Positions 56,594 to 64,000 of a DNA stretch of 64,000 nucleotides are shown in pieces. This stretch comes from a virus. Under the pieces are notes generated by a model. That model had not been told where the DNA came from and searched no databases. It was given only the letters and a program-made list of their open reading frames with translations. The position numbers and the translations under genes were made by a program. Where the stretch lies: positions 19,007 through 83,006 of the IMG/VR virus record IMGVR_UViG_3300046810_000256. One strand, 5' to 3'. Each line of letters begins with the position of its first letter. The first letter of the stretch is position 1.

Positions 56594-58249
56594 TTAAGAC
56601 TGGCGAACGATGGTTTGTTGAGCTTTGGTGATGCGGTTGGTGCCCTGGTAGCAGACGTCGTACATGACCGACATGATGTCGTAAGGCGCCGATTCGTCCG
56701 GTTGAGTCAATGTCTGCCAAGCAGCACCATTCAGCTCACCGGTACCGTTGAACCAACCCGCCGACTCACAGGCTGGCAGCAGGTTTTTAGCCATGAAACG
56801 GGTCATCATGGTGATGGCGTCGTTCATTGGCTTTTGCAGCGTTTCCTGACCGTAGGCCGAAACCTTGTCGTCAAGGAACGTCGCCATTTCGGCCACGGCG
56901 ATCAACTTGCTGGCGCCAGTGGTTTGCGCACCGGTCAGCGAGTCGAGCCAGGCGTATTTGCCGCCGCTGGTTGGGTAGTCCTTGAAGATGCACGGGTTGA
57001 TCTGGTTTTCCGCCAGCAGCTCCAGGTCATCCACTTCGTTCACGTCATACGTCTGCGTGATGTTGGTACCGCTCAGGCCGTAGTCGCTGCCTGCGATTAC
57101 ACGGTTACGCGGTGCGATGCCTTTGGCGTTCACCTGAGCATTACGCGCGCAGCGCAGGCCGATCTGCTGGCCGGAGGTACCGAAAAACGCCTTACCACCG
57201 GCAATCGGGTTGTCGCGCTTGAGCGGCGCCCAAAAGCACTGGCCGTACAGCGTTTTGACGCTGGCGCCAATCGACTGCACGAATACCACCGCCGCTTCCG
57301 GCGAGAGCCGGCCAGGCACGTCGAACGGGAACTGTTTATTCAGCTCTTTGCCCAGGTCAGCCATCAGCGCCAGCAGCGCTACGTTTTCGGTACCGCCAGC
57401 ATTCAGGTAGGTGAAATTCGGCTTCGCGCGGCGCAGACGATCCGCTGCGGCGGCCATTTCTGCCGCGGTGTAGACGGTTCGGCCTTCGGTGAAGTACTTC
57501 AACAGCGCCGAAGTGAACTTGTCCTGATTATTGGCCTTGCCGTAGAAGCCACAAGCCACCGGTACCGAGGCGTCAGCGGCGACCTCGATCACGTCCAGAT
57601 CGTCGGTACCCTTGTCGATGACGTCAGCGATGTAGCTGCTGTTACCGAACTCATCGGTAGCCCGCGGATCCAGCGAGCCGGTGAACGGCCCGATGATGGT
57701 CTTGCCGCTTACCTGATCAACGAACTGCACGGTGATGATCTTCGACGGCGCTGGCGCCCCCTGCTCCGTCTCAGCCGCTTGCGCGTTGATTTCACAGGTC
57801 AAGCCATCGTTAAAGCATTCGTGGTGCTTGAACGCGATCAGAGCGCCGTCTGGCAGACCATCGCTTTCAAGGCCAGTGCTCCATACAGCCGGTGCAGCAC
57901 CACCGTCCTCCGCCGGAATGCCCGTGCTCACGATCAGCAGCTTGTTCACGGCATCGGTGGCGATCAGGCGCGAAACGACAGCCTGCTGCATGCCATAACG
58001 CAGTGCTTCGTAAACTTGAATCTGCGCTTCACCCAATGGGGAAACGGTCAGGCTCACAGCGGCACCCAGCTTGCGGTCGAGACGTTCAAGCGATACCAGG
58101 GAGACTTTATCGACACGGCCACGGGTAAAGCGACCGATGAAGCCGCCGTTGTAATCCGAAGCGACAGAACCAATCTCGGACTTGTCCGCGATGTAGTTCT
58201 GCTGGACGCCGGAGCGCTTATTGATGGCGCGGGACATGTTTACAGTCAT
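56594..58249 (-). CDS. Tail sheath protein
   Basis: 551 residues. The start resembles contractile sheaths (GGFIGRFTRGRVDKVSLVSLERLDRKLGA), and the C-terminal third has a sheath fold look (NQINPCIFKDYPTSGGKYAWLDSLTGAQTTG; SVMYDVCYQGTNRITKAQQTIV). Contraction of the sheath drives the tube. Its presence defines the phage as a myovirus. Confidence 0.85.
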   Translation of the reverse strand: MTVNMSRAINKRSGVQQNYIADKSEIGSVASDYNGGFIGRFTRGRVDKVSLVSLERLDRKLGAAVSLTVSPLGEAQIQVYEALRYGMQQAVVSRLIATDAVNKLLIVSTGIPAEDGGAAPAVWSTGLESDGLPDGALIAFKHHECFNDGLTCEINAQAAETEQGAPAPSKIITVQFVDQVSGKTIIGPFTGSLDPRATDEFGNSSYIADVIDKGTDDLDVIEVAADASVPVACGFYGKANNQDKFTSALLKYFTEGRTVYTAAEMAAAADRLRRAKPNFTYLNAGGTENVALLALMADLGKELNKQFPFDVPGRLSPEAAVVFVQSIGASVKTLYGQCFWAPLKRDNPIAGGKAFFGTSGQQIGLRCARNAQVNAKGIAPRNRVIAGSDYGLSGTNITQTYDVNEVDDLELLAENQINPCIFKDYPTSGGKYAWLDSLTGAQTTGASKLIAVAEMATFLDDKVSAYGQETLQKPMNDAITMMTRFMAKNLLPACESAGWFNGTGELNGAAWQTLTQPDESAPYDIMSVMYDVCYQGTNRITKAQQTIVRQS

Positions 58250-58260
58250 TTGCAGCCCCC

Positions 58261-58617
58261 TTATTCAGCCGCATCGCTAGCGGCTTTATCAGCTGCTTTG
58301 CGTGGCGAAGTTTTTTCTTTAACGACATCCGGGACTTCGATAACCACAAAGTCTTCAGCGTCGCTGTTATAGCGGGCCGCCAATGCCGCGCTGTCGGTGA
58401 CCAACACCCATGCCTGCTCAAAGCTCTTGACCTTGAACGGCACGGCGATTTCGCCCGGCGCGATAACGTCATTCAGGCCCGTCGACGGCACCAGCAGAGG
58501 CTTGAACGACTTGTGGGTGATGGTTGCAGCAAATGGGAATACCCCAACTGCGCAGATGGCTGCCGCCAACTTGCTCGGGTCATCCCCGTCACCCTTCTTG
58601 ATTTGAATCTTCGCCAT
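58261..58617 (-). CDS. Hypothetical virion-region protein
   Basis: 118 residues. The N-terminal part is beta-rich (FPFAATITHKSFKPLLVPSTG); the C-terminus is Lys/Ala-rich. It overlaps the gene upstream by 29 bases. It may be a head-tail joining or minor capsid protein. Confidence 0.5.
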   Translation of the reverse strand: MAKIQIKKGDGDDPSKLAAAICAVGVFPFAATITHKSFKPLLVPSTGLNDVIAPGEIAVPFKVKSFEQAWVLVTDSAALAARYNSDAEDFVVIEVPDVVKEKTSPRKAADKAASDAAE

Positions 58618-59239
58618 ATTTCACCTGTAAGCCCTTGTCTGAATCCCAGCGCTCTCGCAGCGCACGGCCAGCGAATTCGCGTTTGATTGCGTCGTATTGC
58701 TTGGCCGTCGGGCACTGCACCGTTTTCTGAGCGAACTGCAAAAGCCTGGTGTTCAACGGGCGCACCACAAGGATGTTCCGGGTGTTGTTCACAAGGGTCA
58801 GTTCGGCAGGAAATTCGGCAATGTCCGGCAAACCCCACACCGAAGACTGTACGGCCTCGGCGGCACCTTCTTCGGCGGTGGTTTGCGTGCCTTCGGCGTC
58901 GTCAGCGTCATCGCTTTCAGGCGGCGGTTTCGGCTTCCAGTCCGCCGGGAATCGCCCCATGCCGGGGAAGAAAACCCGTTCCCGCACCACAAGCTGCGCG
59001 GTCGGCTGATCTGCCTGGCCAGCGCCATCACCCGGCGGCGCATCGGCAGCTGGTGCAGCGGTGGAATTCGTTACGGTTGAGGTGTCACCAGTTGCTGCCT
59101 TATCGACGGGTGAAGAAACGGGCGCATTCGCGCCCGTTTCTTTGGTGTCGAGGGCATCACTGGCTTTAGCAGCAGCCTGCCGAGGTGCCCGAGGCTTTTT
59201 AGCCCCGGATTCGCTGGCGGGTTTAGTTGGCTTAGCCAT
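58589..59239 (-). CDS. Hypothetical virion-region protein with low-complexity arm
   Basis: 216 residues. The N-terminal 90 residues are Ala/Pro/Ser/Lys-rich. The C-terminal part (RNILVVRPLNTRLLQFAQKTV; YDAIKREFAGRALRERWDSD) is mixed alpha/beta. Next to the capsid gene, it may be a head decoration or completion protein. No known match. Confidence 0.5.
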   Translation of the reverse strand: MAKPTKPASESGAKKPRAPRQAAAKASDALDTKETGANAPVSSPVDKAATGDTSTVTNSTAAPAADAPPGDGAGQADQPTAQLVVRERVFFPGMGRFPADWKPKPPPESDDADDAEGTQTTAEEGAAEAVQSSVWGLPDIAEFPAELTLVNNTRNILVVRPLNTRLLQFAQKTVQCPTAKQYDAIKREFAGRALRERWDSDKGLQVKYGEDSNQEG

Positions 59240-59251
59240 GTCGCCCCCTTA

Positions 59252-60934
59252 TCAGTCCACCAGTGTGTCGACGTTTTTGACGGTGATCAGCGCGCAGCCC
59301 ATTGCGGACAACTCGTGCGGGTTGATCTCGGTCAGGTTGCGGCCATACAGCGCCGCGCCCGACTTCAGGTCGCTCAGAATGCCCAGCGGGATCAGCGTCG
59401 GCGCCATAGCGTCGGAGAACACGATTGGGTTACGGGCAACCTGCGCCGCACGACCGATTGCCAACATTTCCAGGTCGGTGTCGGTTTCGTTGACGTGGCG
59501 CGGGGTGTAGTAGACGTCGTACTGGTTTTTGTAGCGGCCTACGCGGTACACACCTGGACGAGCCTGTACGCCCGACGGAGTGAAGTCATCCGCGCCCATG
59601 GTGCGGAAGTTGGAAGCGCCCTTGGCACCCACGAACAGGTAGGAAATACCGTATTCCATGGTGTTGTTGGCGACTTCTTGATCCACCTCGCCCATGAAGG
59701 CGGCGAAGTCGCGCCAGCGTTGAGCACGGGACTTTTGCAGCAGCTGGTTGGCCGCGTCGAAGTCGAACATCTTGCCGGTGATTGCCGCAACTTCACGCAG
59801 CTTTTCCAGTGCAAGGTAATAACGCTCGTTCGCCTGTTGACGACGGGCAGAGTTCACAGCAACGGTCAGGAAGTCCGCGCCCAGCTCGTTCTGCGCCTGG
59901 CTGCGCGCGCCTGGCGCGGTTTGCATCAGCACGCGGTATTCAGCGCAATACAGGCTGAAGCTCTCGGCCTTGGTCTTGATCGAAGGCGCCAGCTCAGGCT
60001 TGGCTTCGTAGTCGATGAAAGCCACGACTTTCGGGGAAACACCGGCAGGCAGAGCCGGGTTGAACGCCAGCGTACCGGTACCCACCTTGTAGCTGACAGA
60101 ACCCGAAATGGCGTATTTCGCGCCTTCGAAAGTCAGTTGACCTGCAATCTGGCGGTCATCGGTGTTGGCGTTAGGGTTGATTTCAATCGCCACCTTCAGA
60201 CCGTTGACCTTGACGTAAGTGCGAGTCGGCAGCAGCGGAACGCCTGCGCCAGCACCGGCCAAATCAGTTTTGAATGCGAAAGTCGCAGAAGCGCGGTCGC
60301 CAGCGATTTGCGGAACCACAGTGCGCTCAGGGCTGATGTAGTGCTGGCCGCTGTTCACGCCATCCAGAATGTCGCCATCTTTGTGCGCGCCGAAGTTGGA
60401 GCCCGCGGTAGTGTTGACGATGGCCAGCTTCGACTCGTTCGACGAGAGGTCAGACGGCAGATAGGCACCGATTGGCAGCGACTCTGCCAGACCACCACAA
60501 ATAGCCACGGCGATGCGGTTCGGCTGGTGAGACAGCGGGGTCGATTGCATCGAGCTGCTGACGCTATCCAGGGTCACGCCATTGAGCAGGACTGTCGAAC
60601 CTTCGGCAACCGACAAACCTTGCGCCAGTGCCGAGTCGATCATATCCGCCGACGGAACGAAACCATGCTCATACTCGAAACGACGGATACCGTCGAGCAA
60701 GGACGCGAGAACCTGCGGGCGGTGCTTTTCGTCCACAGCGGCCATCAACGGCGCCATACGAGCCGGAAGCATGTCATCGGGGTTTTTCAGCGCTTCGCCG
60801 ATGGCGGTAACTGCCGTTGGCGAGGTGCTGTCGAGCATGGCGCCACCAGCGCGGCTCAGGCGCAACAGCTCGTTAACCTTCTGCTCGTCCGCTGCCAGAG
60901 TCGTGTCGGGCGCGTAAATATTGCTCTTGCTCAT
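59252..60934 (-). CDS. Major capsid protein
   Basis: 560 residues. The C-terminal segment TDLEMLAIGRAAQVARNPIVFSDAMAPTLIPLGI, and the whole alpha/beta pattern, are like HK97-fold capsids of large myoviruses. The N-terminal 110 residues are helical, possibly a removed scaffold arm. It is isolated by a terminator on its 5' side (60999-61025), fitting high expression. It lies between the polyvalent gene and tail genes. Confidence 0.75.
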   Translation of the reverse strand: MSKSNIYAPDTTLAADEQKVNELLRLSRAGGAMLDSTSPTAVTAIGEALKNPDDMLPARMAPLMAAVDEKHRPQVLASLLDGIRRFEYEHGFVPSADMIDSALAQGLSVAEGSTVLLNGVTLDSVSSSMQSTPLSHQPNRIAVAICGGLAESLPIGAYLPSDLSSNESKLAIVNTTAGSNFGAHKDGDILDGVNSGQHYISPERTVVPQIAGDRASATFAFKTDLAGAGAGVPLLPTRTYVKVNGLKVAIEINPNANTDDRQIAGQLTFEGAKYAISGSVSYKVGTGTLAFNPALPAGVSPKVVAFIDYEAKPELAPSIKTKAESFSLYCAEYRVLMQTAPGARSQAQNELGADFLTVAVNSARRQQANERYYLALEKLREVAAITGKMFDFDAANQLLQKSRAQRWRDFAAFMGEVDQEVANNTMEYGISYLFVGAKGASNFRTMGADDFTPSGVQARPGVYRVGRYKNQYDVYYTPRHVNETDTDLEMLAIGRAAQVARNPIVFSDAMAPTLIPLGILSDLKSGAALYGRNLTEINPHELSAMGCALITVKNVDTLVD

Positions 60935-60998
60935 GTCTTACCTCGTTGCCAGTTTTTTGGGCTGCGCCCGATCTGTGTCAGCAACGATTTTGGGACGT

Positions 60999-61025
60999 AA
61001 AAAACCCCCATCTGGATGGGGGTTT
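60999..61025 (-). terminator. Rho-independent terminator after the polyvalent gene
   Basis: Minus strand AAACCCCCATC/GATGGGGGTTT, then TTTACG. The flanking block GGTTTGCATGGTTTT (61021-61035) matches the terminator at 54650, so the two are related elements. Confidence 0.8.
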
Positions 61026-61051
61026 GCATGGTTTTCGCGCCGCCGGGTCGC

Positions 61052-64000
61052 TTACTTGTGCAACACGATCAAGCGGGCATTTGCCGAGGTTTGCGCCAAA
61101 AGCGCATTGTCTTGGAACGTTCCGCCATCCAGCTTTTCGACATCGGCGTTGTGAGTGTCCAGCCAGGCGCGGAACTGCTCGGCCTTCTGATCCTGCCCAA
61201 AGAACACGCCCTCACCCGCAATCGCCACCAGCGTGCCGCCGCTGGCCAACATGCCGTAGGCGCGCATGATGTGCTCGGCGTCCTGGCGCTTGGAGAACGG
61301 CGGATTCATCAGAATTGCCTTATAGGGCTCGTCTGGCGTGAAGGTGTTGAAGTCTTGGGCGACCGCCGTATAACCCTTGAGCGTGAGGATGTCGCGCAGC
61401 TGACTGCTGATCTCGACCACGTCCACTTCGCCACCGGCAGCCGCTGCCGCGTCGGCAAGGTTGCCATTGCCCGCGCTCGGCTCCAGTACGCGCATGCCTT
61501 TACTGATCCGCGCCAGGCGCGCCATGCGGTGAGCCACGGCAACCGGAGTCGGGAAAAAGTCGATCCCTACTTTCTGGCCGACAATGGCACGCTCTGCTTT
61601 GACCACTGCGCTCTCTTCCTGCTTTTCCGCCAGATGCGGCAGCAGCGCCCTGCAAGCATCCTGCAACTGCGCGTCATTGGTGATGCCCATGCGGTTCAGA
61701 CGGTCGATCCGCGCCAGCATTTCCATCACGTCTTTCAAATCCCACTGTTCCTTGACCGTCCCCAGCACCTTGTATGCCTTGCGGGTGATGGCGATATCGC
61801 CGTCATTCACCAACGGCCAGCGCTCGACGCGGGCGCCCAGCTTGCTCAGGGCCGCGATCAATTTAGAGTTGCCCGCCGCGGCTTTCTTGGCCAGCGTCGT
61901 CGCCGCGCTCTTGTATCGACCAGACCACACCAGCCGCGGCGGCATGGTGACGTGTTGCAGCAGCTCGGGCCCAAACGGCTGGCCACGGCGCGCCAGCTGA
62001 TCGCTGTAGGTCAGTTGGCGCTCTGAGTCGTACTTTGCCCGGACAAGCGCATTGTTCAGCTCCTGTAACTGCGCGCGACTGTTGAGACTGGTCAGCGGCC
62101 CCGCCGCGCCGATTTCTATGGCGTCGGCAATGCTGTTGAGCGTCCTGCCGTCGGCCTCATCGGCAGCTGCTCGTGCATAGGCGCTCGCCGCCATCCCGGC
62201 CCGACGGTGCGTGTTGGTCTTGCGGTCAGCGTTCATGCCTTCCTGGCCACCGGCAATAGCCTTGTCACCGGCTGCGCGCAGTTTCTCCACCTGGTGGGAA
62301 ATGGCTTGCTGCTGTCGCTCCAGCGCCGCGCGAGTGTCACGTTCCTGCTTTTCCGCTTCCTGTTCCGGACTGAGCACTACCGGCGCCGGGGCGGCCTGAA
62401 TCGCGCTCGTGTCGCCCGCCAAGTGTTTTTCGCGGATGAAGTAACCGCCGTTCATGCGCCAGGTATAAGGATCGATGGCCTTCGCTTCGGCCAGCGTCAA
62501 ATCTGTGCGGATGATCCCGCGCAGCACCTTTTCGCGCTTGGTCGTGTACTCAATGATTTCGTACTGGGGCGCTGGCGCCGTGGGCGAATTTTTGACGCGC
62601 TCGGCCAGATGATCGTCTGCCCACTTGCGCACATAGGCCACGTACTCGTCTTTGTTGGCAGATATGCGCCCGCCCTTCTGCCGCTCAAACTCGCCCGCGC
62701 GGCTCCCGGCCCAACCGAGGAACCCGGCATTGCTGTTGTTGGTGGGCAGCTCTTCAAGCGTGTCGAGATAGGCCTGATAGATCGGGTTTTCGGATACCCC
62801 GGCGCCGATTGTCCGGTCAAACTTGGCCTGTTCTTGCGCATGGCGCTCAGCAACGATCCGGGCAGTTTCTTCGGCTACAGCTTGTTTGCGTTCCGCGTCC
62901 TGCTCTTGCGACTGTTGCTGTGTGGCCAATGCCTGCGCAGCGGTATCGATACTGTCCTGTTTGCGCTGTGCAATGGCGGCCTGTTCGTCCTGGTAGGCTT
63001 GCACGTCTTCCGGTGCTGCATCCTCACCGAACACCGTGCGGTACTTCTCCGCCCCCCAGCGCTGCGCCATCAGGCTTTTCAGCTCTGGCAGGTTGCGAGC
63101 AATGCCGGACAGCTCCCCGTCCGCCGCCACCGAAACACCGCCCTCGGCGTAGCTGTAGATGATCGCGCCCGATGGCAAAACCTCTTGTGAGCTCGGCAGA
63201 TACTGCGCCAGCCGCGCCTGGCTCTTGCTCAGCAAAAGCCCCGTCGACGTCTTGGAGTACTTCGCCTGATCAAGATAGGCATGCGCGTAGGCATCCAGCG
63301 CCGCAACGTCGCCCATCACCAGCACACCGCCATTCTTCTGCGGCAATAACCCGGTGATCAGCTGCTGACTTTTGGCCGGGGAACTGTGATCGTTTGCCGC
63401 TGGCGCGCTCGCGTCAACGGCGACCACTGCCAGTATGGTGATATTGATATCATCGTCTGCTACAGTGTCCTCGACGGCGTTTGGCTCCTGCACTTGAGGC
63501 AGAGCGTCAAGCATCCCGTTGGCGGCGTCATCGGAGCGGGGCCCTACCCCTGCATAATCCGTGACGCCGTTTTTGTATGCCTTCCAGCTACCACGCTCGG
63601 CGTGAGAAACGCTGTAGAACAAATTCCCCTTGCCGTCCTCGGCCACCGTCACACCCGCCGTCACCAGCAGATCGTCGACCTTCACCTGTTTCTGAATGAA
63701 GTAGAACGCCACAAATGCGTCATTGCGCTCTTTGTGCGGCTCCTGGCGCGCGCCAGCGGTACCGGTTTCCAGAATTTCACGCACGTACTCGATCAGACGG
63801 GCCTTGAGCACGTCCGATTTCATGCCCTGCTTGGACTTCTTCCAGCCGGTGCTGTTAACGCTCACCGGCCCCACCACGGACTGGATCAACTGCCCCTTCA
63901 GATGCTCCTGATAGAACTGCCGCGCCTTCTCAAACGCGACTTGGCCAGCCTCCGCGTCTGGCTTCTGTGGCTGGCCCAGCAGTGCGCGAATCGCCAGCCC
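61052..64000 (-). CDS. Giant polyvalent protein ending in an N6-adenine methyltransferase domain, partial
   Basis: 982 residues are visible and the frame is open through base 64000, so the start lies outside the window (an internal TTG at 63889 is not the start). Order: an LPD3-like domain near the edge (FYQEHLKGQL, SVNSTGWKKSK), a Gln/Ala-rich coiled coil (DTAAQALATQQQSQEQ), a domain with REKVLRGIIRTDLTLAEAKAIDPY, helical regions, and a C-terminal methyltransferase with EPSAGNG (SAM site) and NPPF (catalytic motif IV). The architecture is like P1 DarB-type and other 'polyvalent' proteins packed in the head and injected to protect DNA from restriction. It lies directly before the capsid gene. 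Confidence 0.75.
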   Translation of the reverse strand, partial: GLAIRALLGQPQKPDAEAGQVAFEKARQFYQEHLKGQLIQSVVGPVSVNSTGWKKSKQGMKSDVLKARLIEYVREILETGTAGARQEPHKERNDAFVAFYFIQKQVKVDDLLVTAGVTVAEDGKGNLFYSVSHAERGSWKAYKNGVTDYAGVGPRSDDAANGMLDALPQVQEPNAVEDTVADDDINITILAVVAVDASAPAANDHSSPAKSQQLITGLLPQKNGGVLVMGDVAALDAYAHAYLDQAKYSKTSTGLLLSKSQARLAQYLPSSQEVLPSGAIIYSYAEGGVSVAADGELSGIARNLPELKSLMAQRWGAEKYRTVFGEDAAPEDVQAYQDEQAAIAQRKQDSIDTAAQALATQQQSQEQDAERKQAVAEETARIVAERHAQEQAKFDRTIGAGVSENPIYQAYLDTLEELPTNNSNAGFLGWAGSRAGEFERQKGGRISANKDEYVAYVRKWADDHLAERVKNSPTAPAPQYEIIEYTTKREKVLRGIIRTDLTLAEAKAIDPYTWRMNGGYFIREKHLAGDTSAIQAAPAPVVLSPEQEAEKQERDTRAALERQQQAISHQVEKLRAAGDKAIAGGQEGMNADRKTNTHRRAGMAASAYARAAADEADGRTLNSIADAIEIGAAGPLTSLNSRAQLQELNNALVRAKYDSERQLTYSDQLARRGQPFGPELLQHVTMPPRLVWSGRYKSAATTLAKKAAAGNSKLIAALSKLGARVERWPLVNDGDIAITRKAYKVLGTVKEQWDLKDVMEMLARIDRLNRMGITNDAQLQDACRALLPHLAEKQEESAVVKAERAIVGQKVGIDFFPTPVAVAHRMARLARISKGMRVLEPSAGNGNLADAAAAAGGEVDVVEISSQLRDILTLKGYTAVAQDFNTFTPDEPYKAILMNPPFSKRQDAEHIMRAYGMLASGGTLVAIAGEGVFFGQDQKAEQFRAWLDTHNADVEKLDGGTFQDNALLAQTSANARLIVLHK

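Noticed and set aside
56615-58372. 585-codon rightward frame opposite the sheath gene
   Set aside because: It is an antisense shadow of the sheath coding region; composition is biased (many H, R, V, Q) and no motif is present.
59315-61000. 561-codon rightward frame opposite the capsid gene
   Set aside because: Same reason: a shadow of a well-supported gene, running through its terminator.
63889-63889. TTG start codon for a 945-residue protein
   Set aside because: The frame continues without a stop to base 64000 and the added residues read like protein (YQEHLKGQ), so the start lies beyond the window.
1-64000. CRISPR array, insertion sequence, or plasmid partition/replication genes
   Set aside because: No regularly spaced repeats, no transposase-like gene and no ParA/ParB or RepA-type gene were seen, so a phage-plasmid lifestyle cannot be supported from this window.

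Overview
The window appears to lie entirely inside one large temperate tailed-phage genome of the contractile-tail (myovirus) type, from a Pseudomonas-like host. The host guess rests on moderately high GC, the style of the small accessory proteins, and close likeness to pseudomonad YejK/NdpA, RdgC and FtsK-gamma sequences. No chromosomal housekeeping gene is visible. Both edges cut leftward reading frames of the P1 DarA/DarB or polyvalent-protein type. The integrase gene has phage genes on both sides, so this looks like an unintegrated, circular or permuted phage molecule, or a prophage larger than the window. Nearly all genes read leftward (- strand). The exceptions are an SOS-type gene at 31891, a possible short ORF at 45007, and the rdgC-to-integrase group at 46044-49828.

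Layout from left to right: 1-252, start of a DarA-like gene. 253-1100, a structured non-coding stretch resembling a P4 'Ash'/immunity-RNA locus. 1101-10393, baseplate spike and hub, a permuted NlpC/P60 enzyme, two tail-fibre genes with assembly proteins, and baseplate proteins resembling gp6 and gp25. 10466-18497, a tape-measure-like protein with a GH19 lysozyme domain, a possible head protease, the portal, and small head-tail genes. 18671-19881, a self-contained LytTR regulator cassette. 20006-26566, the packaging module: TerL, two divergent terminase-like proteins that look like a broken-up terminase paralogue, small genes, and TerS. 26921-27670, an XRE repressor-like protein. 27919-44893, early and accessory genes driven by three near-identical leftward promoters; they include a DUF1064 nuclease, a NinX-like protein, a secreted protein with a hairpin over its ribosome site, YejK/NdpA, a Ref-like HNH nuclease and a replication protein.

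45007-49872 is a switch and recombination region: a repressor-like protein, an RdgC with a C-terminal FtsK-gamma domain, three small genes, and a P4-type tyrosine integrase. 50001-51947 is the lysis cassette (Rz1 nested in Rz, holin, GH19 endolysin, membrane coiled-coil protein). 52025-60934 is the second virion block (tube, sheath, tube-cap-like proteins, major capsid protein). 61052-64000 is the C-terminal part of a giant polyvalent protein ending in an N6-adenine methyltransferase domain. The two virion blocks complement each other (portal, terminase and baseplate on the left; capsid, sheath, tube and lysis on the right), which supports a single genome.

The most unusual items are the split, catalytically degenerate terminase paralogue beside an intact TerL; the RdgC-FtsK-gamma fusion; a dispersed TATCCCCG(GACA) motif that looks like an operator family; and the LytTR cassette between the terminase and head genes.
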